From Roseateles toxinivorans (GTDB taxonomy: Bacteria; Pseudomonadota; Gammaproteobacteria; Burkholderiales; Burkholderiaceae_C), in contig NZ_SNXS01000003.1 in the NCBI RefSeq assembly GCF_004362525.1, forward strand, positions 248,001 through 312,000: a DNA stretch of 64,000 nt, given 5' to 3'. Made by a program: the position numbers and the translations under genes. Below are positions 31,786-41,074 of this stretch, piece after piece; position 1 is the first letter of the stretch, and each line of letters opens with the position of its first letter. Below the pieces are notes generated by a model, which saw nothing but the letters and a program-made list of their open reading frames with translations, did no database searches and had not been told where the DNA came from.

Positions 31786-32658
31786 ATGGCAATCATCAAC
31801 ATCGGCTCGATCAATGTCGATCACAGCTATCAGCTGAAGCGCTTTCTGCAGCCCGGCGAGACGGCCAGCTGCGAGCATTATCTGCGCGGCCTGGGCGGCA
31901 AGGGCATGAACCAGTCGATCGCGTTGCAGCGCGCCGGTGCCGAGGTCGTGCACCTCGGTGCGATCGGCCGTGACGACAGCTGGGTGCGCGCCGCCATCAC
32001 GGCGGCCGGCATCTCGTTGCTGGACGTGTTCGAGACCGGCGCCGACACCGGCCACGCCATCATCCAGATTGATGCCCAGGGCGAGAACTGCATCCTGCTC
32101 TACCAGGGCGCCAACCATGCGCTGGCCGAGGCCGATGTGGCCGGCGTGCTGCAGCGCTACCCCGATCACGGCTGGGTGCTGACGCAGAACGAGACCAATG
32201 TCGTCGCCCAGACGATTCACCTGGCTGCCGCCGCCGGCCGCAAGGTGGCCTTCAACCCGGCACCCTGCGATCCGGCGCTGGCGCAGCTGCCGCTGGAGCG
32301 GCTGGCCCTGCTGCTGGTCAACGAGGTCGAGGTCTGCCAGTTGAGCGGTGAAAGTGATCTCACCGCCGCCTATGCCGCGCTGCGCCAGCGCTGCCCCGAC
32401 ACCCTGGTCGTCGTGACCCTGGGCGCCGAGGGCCTGTGGGCCGCGCAGGGCACACAGCAGTGGCAGGTGCCCAGCTACCCGACCCAGGTGGTGGATACCA
32501 CCGGCGCTGGCGACACCATCACCGGCTATCTGCTGGCCGGCCTCGACGAGGGCATGGCTGTCGAGCCCGCTTTGCATCTGGCGGCCAAGGCCGCGGCCAT
32601 CACCGTGTCGCGGCGCGGCGCGGCGGCCTCCATTCCGCAGCGTTCAGAATTGTCTTGA
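31786..32658 (+). CDS. rbsK: Ribokinase-like PfkB-family sugar kinase
   Basis: Phosphorylates ribose released by the nucleoside hydrolase coded next, sending it to the pentose-phosphate pathway. 290 residues. The start ATG 31786 gives the conserved opening INIGSINVDHSYQL; the frame extends upstream through the permease but without similarity. GLGGKGMNQSIALQRAGA is the N-terminal PfkB signature. VDTTGAGDTITGYLLAGL carries the catalytic Asp and anion hole (GAGD). Length and motifs fit ribokinase, but neighbouring PfkB activities (adenosine or inosine kinase) cannot be excluded from sequence alone. Confidence 0.9.
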   Translation: MAIINIGSINVDHSYQLKRFLQPGETASCEHYLRGLGGKGMNQSIALQRAGAEVVHLGAIGRDDSWVRAAITAAGISLLDVFETGADTGHAIIQIDAQGENCILLYQGANHALAEADVAGVLQRYPDHGWVLTQNETNVVAQTIHLAAAAGRKVAFNPAPCDPALAQLPLERLALLLVNEVEVCQLSGESDLTAAYAALRQRCPDTLVVVTLGAEGLWAAQGTQQWQVPSYPTQVVDTTGAGDTITGYLLAGLDEGMAVEPALHLAAKAAAITVSRRGAAASIPQRSELS

Positions 32659-32678
32659 TCCCTACACAAGGAACCCCC

Positions 32679-33638
32679 ATGAGCACCAAGCACACGATGA
32701 TCATCGACACCGACCCCGGCGTCGATGATGCGCTGGCCCTGATGCTGGCCGCCTACAGCCCCGAGATCGAATTGCTGGGCCTGACGACGATCTTCGGCAA
32801 CGTCAGTGTCGAGCAGGCCACCAAGAATGCCGGCTTCCTGGTCTCGCTGATGCCCAAATCGGTGCCGGTGGCCCAGGGTGCCGCCACGCCTCTGGTCAAC
32901 GACCTGCACCCCTATCCCGACTTCGTCCATGGCAAGAATGGCTTCGGCGACATAGCCGTCGCCTACCCCGCCGACTTCAAGCCGGACCCGCGCTCGGCCG
33001 CCCAGTTCATCGTTGACCAGATCAATGCCCGCCCCGGTGAGGTGACCCTGGTGCCGGTGGGCCCGCTGACCAATATCGCGCTGGCCCTGCATCTGGACCC
33101 CAGCATCAAGACCAAGGTCAAGCAGGTCGTGATCATGGGCGGTGCGGTCTATCGCGGCGGCAATGTGTCACCGGCGGCCGAGGCCAATATCTGGAATGAC
33201 GTGCACGCCGCGCAAGTTGTGTTCGCCGCCGATTGGCCGATCGTCATGGTCGGCCTTGACGTCACGCACCAGACGGTGATGCCCGAGGCGCGGATGAACG
33301 CCGCGTGCGCGAACTCGCCCAAGGTCGGGGCTTTTCTCGCCAAGATCTGCGAGTTCTACGCCAACTTCTATCGCAACACGGCCGGCTTCGACGGCTTCTG
33401 CGTCCATGACCCGGCCACCGTCGTGCAGGTGCTGCGTCCCGACCTGTTCGGCACCCAGCGCGGCCAGATCGAGGTCGTCACCGAGGGCCTGGCCCTGGGC
33501 AAGACGCTGTTCGGCCCGGCCGGCTTCATGTATGCCGAGCCCGGCTGGGGCAAGCGCACCAACGTCGAGGTCTGCACCACGGTGGACAGCGAAGGCGTGC
33601 TCAAGTTCATCGAGGACGTGATCAAGACAGCGCCTTGA
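32679..33638 (+). CDS. Inosine-uridine-preferring nucleoside hydrolase
   Basis: Cleaves the N-glycosidic bond of nucleosides to base and ribose. 319 residues. The hallmark DTDPGVDDALALML binds calcium and the ribose hydroxyls (residues 10-25). VPVGPLTNIALAL and the region of HDPATVVQVLRPDLF, which supplies further ligands, are conserved. Start ATG 32679 has AAGGA upstream; the frame before it is unrelated. Substrate range (purine or pyrimidine, ribo) cannot be told. Twenty bases after the ribokinase, consistent with coupled hydrolysis and ribose phosphorylation. Confidence 0.94.
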   Translation: MSTKHTMIIDTDPGVDDALALMLAAYSPEIELLGLTTIFGNVSVEQATKNAGFLVSLMPKSVPVAQGAATPLVNDLHPYPDFVHGKNGFGDIAVAYPADFKPDPRSAAQFIVDQINARPGEVTLVPVGPLTNIALALHLDPSIKTKVKQVVIMGGAVYRGGNVSPAAEANIWNDVHAAQVVFAADWPIVMVGLDVTHQTVMPEARMNAACANSPKVGAFLAKICEFYANFYRNTAGFDGFCVHDPATVVQVLRPDLFGTQRGQIEVVTEGLALGKTLFGPAGFMYAEPGWGKRTNVEVCTTVDSEGVLKFIEDVIKTAP

Positions 33639-33677
33639 ACTGCGCAGGTCGAATCGCTACTACCGTTTGGAGCCATC

Positions 33678-34658
33678 ATGTCGAATCCCTTCCCCGTCGC
33701 AACCGTTGATCTGCGTGACTACCGCAGCAACGACCCGGCGCGCAAGCAGCGCTTCATCCAGACCCTGGGCGACTCATTCTCCGGCATAGGCTTTGCCGTC
33801 GTCACCGGCCATGATCTGGACGATGCGCTGCAGAACAAGCTGTTCCAGCAGGTCGAGGACTATTTCAAGCTGCCCGTGGCGACCAAGCAGGCGCACGAGG
33901 TGCCGGGTCTGAAGGGCCAGCGCGGCTACAGCGCTTTCGGCACCGAGGTGGCCAAATCGGAGAAGGTGGCCGACATGAAGGAGTTCTGGCAGCACGGCCA
34001 GACCCATGCGGCCGGCGATGCGCTGCATGGCAGCGAGCCGGGCAATGTGCAGGTTGCCGAGCAGCCCGACTTCACGCCGACCTTGAAGCAGGTCTATGAG
34101 GCGCTGGAGGCCAGTGGCCGCGATCTGCTGCGCGGCATCGCCGTCTATCTGAACCTGCCCGAGGATTATTTCGACGCCAAGATCACGGGCGGCAGCAGCA
34201 TCCTGCGCGCCATCCACTACCCGCCAATCACGCAGGAACCCGACAGCGCCGTGCGCGCCGCCGCCCATGAAGACATCAATCTGATCACGCTTCTGATGGG
34301 TGCCTCGGCCTCGGGGCTGGAGGTGCTGACCAAGGCCGGCGAATGGCTGGCCATACAGGCACCCCCGGGCTATATCACCATCAATGTCGGCGACATGCTG
34401 CAGCGCCTGACCAACAAGCGACTGGTGTCCACCACGCACCGCGTCGTCAACCCGCCGCGCGAGCTGTGGCACACCTCGCGCTACTCGGTGCCCTTCTTCC
34501 TGCACCCGCGGCCCGAGATGGACCTGACTTGTCTGGACAGCTGCGTCGACGCCACCCACCCCAAGCAGTTCGACAGCATCACCGCCGGCGCCTATCTGGC
34601 CGAGCGCCTGGACGAGATCCGCGCCGAGAAGCGTGCAGAGAAAGCGGCCAAGGCCTGA
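33678..34658 (+). CDS. 2-oxoglutarate/Fe(II)-type oxygenase, isopenicillin N synthase family
   Basis: 326 residues of the plant/IPNS-type dioxygenase class. The N-terminal DIOX_N region (about 5-115) opens with VATVDLRDYRSNDPARKQRF. The C-terminal barrel has the iron facial triad: H and D in AAHEDINLITLL, and the distal H in STTHRVVNPP. The co-substrate Arg is in RYSVPFFLHPRPEM (RxS). The active set looks complete. Its substrate is unknown. It starts 39 bases after the nucleoside hydrolase, and the deaminase gene starts 3 bases after its stop, so it belongs to the nucleoside operon. An oxidative step on a purine or modified base is the inference. Confidence 0.88.
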   Translation: MSNPFPVATVDLRDYRSNDPARKQRFIQTLGDSFSGIGFAVVTGHDLDDALQNKLFQQVEDYFKLPVATKQAHEVPGLKGQRGYSAFGTEVAKSEKVADMKEFWQHGQTHAAGDALHGSEPGNVQVAEQPDFTPTLKQVYEALEASGRDLLRGIAVYLNLPEDYFDAKITGGSSILRAIHYPPITQEPDSAVRAAAHEDINLITLLMGASASGLEVLTKAGEWLAIQAPPGYITINVGDMLQRLTNKRLVSTTHRVVNPPRELWHTSRYSVPFFLHPRPEMDLTCLDSCVDATHPKQFDSITAGAYLAERLDEIRAEKRAEKAAKA

Positions 34659-34661
34659 GTC

Positions 34662-35984
34662 ATGAGCGAGCAGCAGTACCTGATCATCTCCCCGCGCTGG
34701 GTCGTGCCCATGGAGGGCGCCCAGCCGGTGCTGACCGGGCACAGCGTCGTGCTGCGCGCCGAGCGCATCGTCGCCGTGCTGTCGACGGCCGAGGCCCGCG
34801 CCCAGTACGGCGCCCAGGCCGAGGAGGTGTTGCTGCCCGAGCAGGTGCTGATCCCCGGCTTCATCAATATGCATGCGCACTCGGCGATGACACTGCTGCG
34901 CGGCGTGGCCGATGACCGAGACCTGATGGACTGGTTGGAGAACGCGATCTGGCCAATCGAACGCGCCTTTATGGGCCCGGAGTTCGTCTATGACGGCACG
35001 CGGCTGGCGGCGGTAGAGTCGCTGCGCGGCGGCATCACGTACACCAATGACATGTATTTCTATCCCGTAGATGGCGCCCGTGCGGCCATCGACGCGGGCA
35101 TGCGCCTGGGCACATCCATCAATGTGCTGGAGTTCCCGACGCCGTACGCGGCCAATGCGCAGGAGTACATTGCCCGCGGGCTCGAAGCCCATGCGCAGTT
35201 CAAGAATCACCCGCTGATCGACATCACGATCGCCCCGCATGCGCCGTACACGGTGAGCGATGCGACGTTCCTGCAATTGGGCACGATGTGCCAGGACCTG
35301 GGCCTGCGCATGCACTGCCATGTGCACGAGACGCAGGTCGAGGTCGATGGCGGGCTCAAGGAGCATGGCATGCGCCCGCTGGCGCGGCTGGACAAGCTGG
35401 GCCTCTTGAACGAGCGCTTCCAGGCCGTGCACATGGTGGCGCTGGATCAGGCCGACCGCGAGCTGTGCACGGCGCGCGGCCTGCATCTGCTGCACAACCC
35501 CTCATCTAACATGAAGCTGGGCTCGGGCATCAGCCCGGTGCAGGCGGTGCAGGACCTGGGTGTCAATGTGGCGCTGGGCACCGATGGCGCGGCATCGAAC
35601 AACCGCCTGGATATGTTCACCGAGATGCGTGCCGCGGCATTGCTGGCCAAGGTCGGCAACCATGCGCCGCGCGCCGTGCCGGCCTACAAGGCGCTGGAGA
35701 TGGCGACGCTGGCCGGCGCTCGCGCACTCGGCCGAGCCCACGAACTCGGCTCGATCGCCGCCGGCAAGCTGGCCGATCTGACCGCCGTGGACTTGAGCTC
35801 ACCCGAGTGCCAGCCGGTGTTCGATCCGATCTCGCAATTGGTCTATGCGGCCGGGCGTGAGCATGTCAGCGACGTCTGGGTCGGTGGCCGGCGTGTGCTG
35901 AGCGCTCGTCAGTTGACGACGGTCGATGTGCAGGACGTCAACGCCAAGGCGCGGCAGTGGGGCGAGCGCATTCTCGCCCGCTGA
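34662..35984 (+). CDS. TRZ/ATZ-family amidohydrolase, probable nucleoside or base deaminase
   Basis: 440-residue metal-dependent amidohydrolase related to chlorohydrolases and to 5'-methylthioadenosine/S-adenosylhomocysteine deaminases. Metal ligands: INMHAHSAMTLLRGVADD (HxH), HCHVHETQVEV, AVHMVALDQ, and the Asp in LGTDGAASNNRLDMFTEM, which is typical of the MtaD-like branch. Likely deaminates adenosine-type nucleosides or free bases entering through the operon's transporter. Start ATG 34662 lies 3 bases after the oxygenase stop, so the two are tightly coupled. Last gene of the operon, convergent with the DUF3426 gene 10 bases on. Confidence 0.9.
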   Translation: MSEQQYLIISPRWVVPMEGAQPVLTGHSVVLRAERIVAVLSTAEARAQYGAQAEEVLLPEQVLIPGFINMHAHSAMTLLRGVADDRDLMDWLENAIWPIERAFMGPEFVYDGTRLAAVESLRGGITYTNDMYFYPVDGARAAIDAGMRLGTSINVLEFPTPYAANAQEYIARGLEAHAQFKNHPLIDITIAPHAPYTVSDATFLQLGTMCQDLGLRMHCHVHETQVEVDGGLKEHGMRPLARLDKLGLLNERFQAVHMVALDQADRELCTARGLHLLHNPSSNMKLGSGISPVQAVQDLGVNVALGTDGAASNNRLDMFTEMRAAALLAKVGNHAPRAVPAYKALEMATLAGARALGRAHELGSIAAGKLADLTAVDLSSPECQPVFDPISQLVYAAGREHVSDVWVGGRRVLSARQLTTVDVQDVNAKARQWGERILAR

Positions 35985-35994
35985 ACCCTTCTTC

Positions 35995-37047
35995 CTAAGG
36001 GTAGAACACTTCCACCGTGTAGCCGACCAGGCGCGTGTCACCCGCGCGCAGCTGAGTCTGCAGGCTCAGCTCGCTGCGAGGCGCGATGGTGCCGGCCGGG
36101 TTGCCAGCTGCAGGAGCGCTGGCCGCAAAGTCCGCCGGGCTCAGCACCTTGCGCACCAGCAGCGCACCGGCCGAGTCGCTGAGGCTCAGCTCGAACGAGG
36201 GCATGGCCAGCGCGGCATCGGCGCGATTGCGCAGGGTCACGGCCAGGCGGTAAGTCCCGGCCTCGTTGGGCGCACGGGTCAGCGAGCTGCCCTCGACACT
36301 GAGTGACTCGATGCGCTGCAGCGGCCGGATCTCGCAGCTCAAGACCTGGCACAGCTGCTGCAGCGGCCCGGCCAGCGCCGGTTGCTGAGCGGCCAGTGCA
36401 TCGCGGAAGTGGAACAGCGCCTGCAGGGCCAGCAGCAGTGTCAGCAGCAGGCCCGCGCCACCCCAGAGCAGGCGTTGCTTGGTATTCATCGGCGCGCGCA
36501 CCTTGGCAGCATCGCGCACAAAGGTCGGCACATGGGGGGAGTCGTCGGGATCGGCGGCCAGCCCGGTGATGTCTGGTGCGCCCATGCGCTCGTCCGAGAT
36601 CGGGGCAAAGTCGGCGGTGGCGGGCTCGGGCGGCAGCTCGGAGGGCGGCCAGGGTTGTGAGCTCGCGAAACGGCGCGGTGGGGTTTCGTCGCCCGGCACG
36701 CTCGGCGCCATGCTGCCGTCATCGCCCTCGCGCATCTCCCAGGTTGCTTCTTCAGGCGGCAGCGACTGCGCGGCCAGGGCCTCGTCGTCCTCCGGCTCTG
36801 GGGCCGGGTATTGCTGCCCATAGCCGGTGTCGTCCAGCGCGATGTCCAGCGGCTCCGGTTCGGGCTCCGGCTCGGGTGGACGGGGCCAGGGGGGCGGCGC
36901 CTCGCGCTCCAGATCGAACAGCTGCTCGCGGGCGTCAAACACCTCGGCGCAGCGGCCGCAGCGCACCCAACCTTCGGAGACTTTCAGCTGGTCCTGCACG
37001 ACCCGGAAAACGGTGCCGCAGGCAGTGCAACGGGTGGCAAGACTCAT
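35995..37047 (-). CDS. DUF3426-type zinc-ribbon membrane protein
   Basis: 350 residues. The N-terminal MJ0042-type zinc ribbon is TRCTACGTVFRVVQDQL and VRCGRCAEVFDAREQLF (two CxxC pairs, residues 8-40). A long Pro/Glu/Asp-rich linker follows (40-190), then one membrane helix (about 195-215) and a periplasmic DUF3426 domain ending in LVGYTVEVFYP. The topology suggests that the ribbon senses or scaffolds in the cytoplasm while the C-terminal domain lies outside. Function unknown. It lies 25 bases after prmA, the usual neighbour in Burkholderiales. Confidence 0.85.
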   Translation of the reverse strand: MSLATRCTACGTVFRVVQDQLKVSEGWVRCGRCAEVFDAREQLFDLEREAPPPWPRPPEPEPEPEPLDIALDDTGYGQQYPAPEPEDDEALAAQSLPPEEATWEMREGDDGSMAPSVPGDETPPRRFASSQPWPPSELPPEPATADFAPISDERMGAPDITGLAADPDDSPHVPTFVRDAAKVRAPMNTKQRLLWGGAGLLLTLLLALQALFHFRDALAAQQPALAGPLQQLCQVLSCEIRPLQRIESLSVEGSSLTRAPNEAGTYRLAVTLRNRADAALAMPSFELSLSDSAGALLVRKVLSPADFAASAPAAGNPAGTIAPRSELSLQTQLRAGDTRLVGYTVEVFYP

Positions 37048-37072
37048 GCTGGAATCATGCCATGGAGAGCGC

Positions 37073-37990
37073 TCAGTTCCGCTGCGCTGTCATCAAAATC
37101 CAGCCCTCTTCCGAGTCGCTGACCTCGAGCTTGAGCCAGGGTTCGTAAGCGGCCTTCAGCTCATCGGCCTGGCGCTCCAGGATGCCGGCCAGCACCAGAT
37201 GGCCACCGGCCGCGAGGTGATTGCACAGCAGCGGCGCGAGCAGCTTCAGCGGCGTGGCCAGGATATTGGCCAGCACCAGCGGATACGTGCCCTTGGCCTT
37301 GTCGGGCAGGCCGACCGTCAAGGTGACATTGTTGGCCGCGGCATTGGCATGAGACGAGGTCACCGCAGCGGGGTCGATGTCCACCGCGTCGACATCGCGT
37401 GCGCCGAACAGCGCCGCGCCAATGGCCAGGATGCCCGAGCCGCAGCCGTAGTCCAGCACGCGGTTCCAGCCCGGGGCCAGGTCGGCATGGCGGGCGATCC
37501 AGCGCAAGCACATGCGGGTGGTCGGGTGCGTGCCGGTGCCGAAGGCCAGGCCCGGGTCCAGCCGCATGATCTGCTCGGCCTGGGCCGGCGCCTCGTGCCA
37601 GGAGGGCACGATCCAGAAGGTCTCGGTGATCTCGACCGGCGCAAACTGCGATTGCGTCAGCCGCACCCAGTCCTGCTCGGGCACCGCCTGAATCGCCTGC
37701 ACATGGACGTCGCTGGCCCAGTCCTGGGCCAGCAGCAGGGTGGCGGCATCGGTGGCCGAGGCTTCGTCAGGGTAGAGCGCGCGCAGCACCGAGCGCTGCC
37801 AGCCGCCCTTGGGCGCCGGCATGCCGGGCTCGCCGAACAGGGCCTGCTCGGCCGGCGTGTCGGCATCGGCGTCTTCGACCGAGACCGACAGCGCGTCCAG
37901 CTCCACCAGCGCGTCGCTGACGTTCTCAACGTCGTCTTCACGCGAGATCAAGACGAGTTCAAACATCGCGGGGGTTTTCGGCTCGGACAT
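37073..37990 (-). CDS. prmA: Ribosomal protein L11 methyltransferase PrmA
   Basis: SAM-dependent enzyme trimethylating several positions of ribosomal protein L11. 305 residues. The N-terminal substrate-binding domain (about 1-90) is followed by the methyltransferase fold: RVLDYGCGSGILAIGAALFGA is the SAM site and LVLANILATPLKLL the catalytic NxLA-type motif. Its ATG shares one base with the accC stop (TGATG overlap), so the two are translationally coupled. The Asp- and Glu-rich insert near residues 35-45 is within family variation. Confidence 0.95.
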   Translation of the reverse strand: MSEPKTPAMFELVLISREDDVENVSDALVELDALSVSVEDADADTPAEQALFGEPGMPAPKGGWQRSVLRALYPDEASATDAATLLLAQDWASDVHVQAIQAVPEQDWVRLTQSQFAPVEITETFWIVPSWHEAPAQAEQIMRLDPGLAFGTGTHPTTRMCLRWIARHADLAPGWNRVLDYGCGSGILAIGAALFGARDVDAVDIDPAAVTSSHANAAANNVTLTVGLPDKAKGTYPLVLANILATPLKLLAPLLCNHLAAGGHLVLAGILERQADELKAAYEPWLKLEVSDSEEGWILMTAQRN

Positions 37991-39339
37991 CAGCGCTTGT
38001 GCTGGCTCATCCAGCCTTCCAGGTAGTGGATGCTGGTGCCGCCCTCGATGAACTTGGCGTCCACCATCAGCTCGCGGTGCAGCGGGATATTGGTCAATAT
38101 GCCTTCGACCACGGTCTCGGACAACGCAATGCGCATGCGCGCCAGTGCCTGGTCGCGGGTATCGCCGTGCGCGATGATCTTGCCAATCATCGAGTCGTAA
38201 TTCGGCGGCACGTAGTAGTTGGTGTAGGCATGGGAGTCAACACGAATGCCGGGGCCGCCGGGCGGGTGCCACATCGTGATGCGACCGGGCGAGGGGGTGA
38301 ACTTGTACGGATCCTCGGCATTGACGCGGCACTCGATCGCATGGCCGCGCATGACGATATTGCGCTGCGCAAACGGCAGTTTCTCGCCGGCTGCGATGCG
38401 GATCTGCATCTGCACGATGTCGATGCCGGTCACCAGCTCGGTCACCGGATGCTCGACCTGCACGCGGGTGTTCATCTCGATGAAGTAGAACTCGCCGTTC
38501 TCGTACAGGAACTCGAAGGTGCCGGCGCCGCGATAGCCCATGCGCTTGCAGGCGGCGGCGCAGCGGTCACCGATCTTCTCGATCACGCGGCGGGGGATGC
38601 CCGGTGCCGGCGCTTCCTCGATGATCTTCTGGTGGCGGCGCTGCATCGAGCAGTCGCGCTCGCCCAGCCAGACGGCGTTCTTGTGGGTGTCGGCGAGGAT
38701 CTGGATCTCCACATGGCGTGGGTTCTCCAGGAACTTCTCCATATAGACCTCGGGGTTGCCGAAGGCCGCGCCGGCCTCCGCCTTGGTCGTCTGCACCGCA
38801 TTGATCAGGGCCGCCTCGGTGTGCACGACACGCATGCCGCGTCCACCGCCGCCGCCGGCCGCCTTGATGATGACCGGATAGCCCACCGCCCGTGCCTGGC
38901 GGATGATTTCCTTGGGGTCGTCGGGCAGGGCACCTTCGGAGCCAGGCACGCAGGGCACGCCGGCCTTGATCATCGCCTGCTTGGCCGAGACCTTGTCGCC
39001 CATCAGCCGGATCGACTCGGAGGTCGGGCCGATGAAGGTGAAGCCGGAGTTCTCGACCCGCTCGGCGAAGTCGGCGTTCTCCGACAGAAAGCCGTAGCCC
39101 GGGTGAATGGCCTCGGCATCGGTCACCTCGGCGGTGGCGATGATGGCCGTCATGCTCAGATAGCTCTGGGCGGAGGCGGCCGGGCCAATGCAGACGGCCT
39201 CATCGGCCAGCTTCACATACTTGGCGTCGCGGTCGGCCTCGGAATACACCACCACCGACTTGATGCCCATTTCGCGGCAGGCGCGCTGGATTCTCAGCGC
39301 GATCTCGCCTCGATTGGCAATTAGGATCTTTTTAAACAT
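37990..39339 (-). CDS. accC: Acetyl-CoA carboxylase biotin carboxylase subunit
   Basis: ATP-dependent carboxylation of biotin on AccB, the first half reaction of fatty-acid synthesis. 449 residues as in E. coli. N-terminal [17 protein letters not shown], the ATP-grasp glycine loop [14 protein letters not shown], the [14 protein letters not shown] catalytic region and the C-terminal IHYLEGWM tail are all standard. It begins 10 bases after accB and is followed by prmA with overlapping codons. Confidence 0.98.
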   Translation of the reverse strand: MFKKILIANRGEIALRIQRACREMGIKSVVVYSEADRDAKYVKLADEAVCIGPAASAQSYLSMTAIIATAEVTDAEAIHPGYGFLSENADFAERVENSGFTFIGPTSESIRLMGDKVSAKQAMIKAGVPCVPGSEGALPDDPKEIIRQARAVGYPVIIKAAGGGGGRGMRVVHTEAALINAVQTTKAEAGAAFGNPEVYMEKFLENPRHVEIQILADTHKNAVWLGERDCSMQRRHQKIIEEAPAPGIPRRVIEKIGDRCAAACKRMGYRGAGTFEFLYENGEFYFIEMNTRVQVEHPVTELVTGIDIVQMQIRIAAGEKLPFAQRNIVMRGHAIECRVNAEDPYKFTPSPGRITMWHPPGGPGIRVDSHAYTNYYVPPNYDSMIGKIIAHGDTRDQALARMRIALSETVVEGILTNIPLHRELMVDAKFIEGGTSIHYLEGWMSQHKR

Positions 39340-39349
39340 CGGTCTTCAA

Positions 39350-39811
39350 TCACTCGATGATGAACAGCGGCTGACCGAATTCGATCGCCTGGCCGTTCTC
39401 ACACAGGATCTGGGTGATGGTGCCGGCGCGGTCGGCATCGATCTCGTTCATGATCTTCATCGCCTCGATGATGCACACGGCGTCACCTTCCTTGACCTGG
39501 CTGCCGATCTCGACGAAAGGCTTGGAGCCCGGGTTGGATGAGCGGTAGAAGGTGCCCACCATCGGCGACTTCACGACATGGCCGGTCTCCACCGGAGCTG
39601 CAGGGGCAGCGGCCGCTGCGGCCACCGGTGCCGGGGCGGGCGCATAGACCATGGTCTGCGGCGCCGGCTGCATCTGCTGCACATAGGGCATGGCCTGGCC
39701 GCCCTCGGACTTGACGATGCGCACCTTGCCTTCGGCTTCGGTGATCTCCAGCTCGGAGATGTTTGATTCGGACACCAGGTCGATCAGGGTCTTGAGCTTG
39801 CGCAGATCCAT
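39350..39811 (-). CDS. accB: Acetyl-CoA carboxylase biotin carboxyl carrier protein
   Basis: 153-residue carrier. An N-terminal helical segment (MDLRKLKTLIDLVSESNISE) for oligomerisation is followed by a flexible Ala/Pro-rich linker (about 45-75) and the biotinyl domain. The biotinylated Lys is K119 in EAMKIMNEID. A hydrophobic C-terminal strand ends in GQPLFIIE. Lies between aroQ and accC, 10 bases before accC. Confidence 0.98.
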   Translation of the reverse strand: MDLRKLKTLIDLVSESNISELEITEAEGKVRIVKSEGGQAMPYVQQMQPAPQTMVYAPAPAPVAAAAAAPAAPVETGHVVKSPMVGTFYRSSNPGSKPFVEIGSQVKEGDAVCIIEAMKIMNEIDADRAGTITQILCENGQAIEFGQPLFIIE

Positions 39812-39874
39812 AGGTTTTCTCCAACGGACATATTGTTATGGGGATGGGTGCCGGCCGAGCCGTAGGCCCGGACT

Positions 39875-40336
39875 CTAGCTCTTGCCAGGGGCGGGCGAGG
39901 TCAGGGAATGCGCGAGCGCATAGTCCAGGGCCAGCCGGTAGCCGGCCGGGCCCAGGCCACAGATCACACCGACGGCCAACTCGGAAAAGAACGAGTGATG
40001 GCGGAAAGCCTCTCGCTTGTGGATATTGGACAGGTGCACTTCAACAAAGGGCAGGGCCACCGCGGCCAGGGCATCGCGCAAGGCAACGCTGGTGTGGGTG
40101 TAGCCGGCCGGATTGATGATGATGAAGGCCGTGCCATCGGCTCTTGCGGCCTGCACGCGGTCGATCAGGGCGCCTTCGTGGTTGCTTTGAAAGCAATCCA
40201 GTTTCGCCCCGGCATCTTCGGCGATCTTCGTCAATTCAGCGTTGATTTGCTCCAAAGTCGCCGCGCCATAGACCCCGGGCTCGCGGATGCCCAAGAGGTT
40301 CAGATTGGGACCGTGGATGACAAGAAGCTGTTTCAA
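39875..40336 (-). CDS. aroQ: Type II 3-dehydroquinate dehydratase
   Basis: Shikimate-pathway enzyme. 153 residues, one compact domain that forms dodecamers. The opening [21 protein letters not shown] contains the catalytic Tyr loop. [17 protein letters not shown] holds the Asn and the substrate-binding Ser/Thr region. [18 protein letters not shown] has the catalytic His. Lies 63 bases before accB, with which it probably shares a transcript. Another shikimate gene, aroE, lies upstream in the same gene run. Confidence 0.97.
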   Translation of the reverse strand: MKQLLVIHGPNLNLLGIREPGVYGAATLEQINAELTKIAEDAGAKLDCFQSNHEGALIDRVQAARADGTAFIIINPAGYTHTSVALRDALAAVALPFVEVHLSNIHKREAFRHHSFFSELAVGVICGLGPAGYRLALDYALAHSLTSPAPGKS

Positions 40337-40482
40337 ACTGGGCTGGGACCCCGGTAATTCCGGTGATCCTGAAGCGGAAAGGCGGAAGTTTAAGCGTTTT
40401 AAGCTCAGATCGCCAATTCAGCTCGGAAAGAAAGCACTTGACTTATCACAGGCAAGCGAAGGGCCGTTCCCGAGCTTGCTTT

Positions 40483-40496
40483 CCCCCCTCGGGGGG
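40483..40496. repeat. GC palindrome in the tlpA-aroQ spacer
   Basis: The 189-base gap between tlpA-like and aroQ contains CCCCCC-tc-GGGGGG, flanked by TTCCCGAGC (40467-40475) and GGTTCGGGGG (40513-40522). It is very similar in form to the palindromes at 17609 and 30732. Confidence 0.5.
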
Positions 40497-40525
40497 CCTG
40501 GCGCAAAGCGACAGGTTCGGGGGTC

Positions 40526-41074
40526 TCAAGATGCCCATTCAGCGGCTTTGGCGGCCAGTTCATCGTAGTGGCTGCCGCCCAGCTTGCGCCACAGGGGTTT
40601 GCCCGTGCGGCCGATGACGACGGTGAAGGGGAGGCCGCCCTGCTTGTTGCCCAGCGCCCGGCCCAGGTCGGTGCCTTCGAACCCGGCCAGGCCAATAGGA
40701 AAGCTGATTTTCACTTTTTGCAGAAACTCGCGCACCGGCGTCGGGCCGTCGATCGCCAGACCGACGACCTGCCAGCCCTGCTTGGCAAAATCTTGCTGGA
40801 AACGGTCCAGGTCCGGCATCTCCTTGACGCAGGGCGCGCACCAGGTGGCCCAGAAATTGATCAGCAGCGGCTGGCCGCGCAGCCCGGCCATCTTCAATTC
40901 GCCGCCATCGGGTCGCGTGAAGCTGGCGGCCCACAGCGCGCTCAAGTCCTCGCCGTCGGCCGCCACGGGGGTAGCCGGTGGCGTCGGCGCCGCCTGTCGG
41001 CGCCAGGCCCAGCCCGCGCCCACCAGCGCCGCCGCGGCTCCGACGCCGCCCACCAACCAGTCACGCCGCTGCAT
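40526..41074 (-). CDS. TlpA-like thiol:disulfide oxidoreductase
   Basis: 182 residues. A signal anchor (about residues 8-26, after the basic QRRDW) places the thioredoxin domain in the periplasm. The CxxC active site is WATWCAPCVKEMPD. The fold continues with VVGLAIDGPTPVREFL and ends with the cis-Pro segment FTVVIGRTGKPLW. TlpA and ResA-like proteins reduce disulfides of apocytochromes or copper-site proteins. It shares a 14-base overlap with the preceding hypothetical gene. Confidence 0.9.
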   Translation of the reverse strand: MQRRDWLVGGVGAAAALVGAGWAWRRQAAPTPPATPVAADGEDLSALWAASFTRPDGGELKMAGLRGQPLLINFWATWCAPCVKEMPDLDRFQQDFAKQGWQVVGLAIDGPTPVREFLQKVKISFPIGLAGFEGTDLGRALGNKQGGLPFTVVIGRTGKPLWRKLGGSHYDELAAKAAEWAS

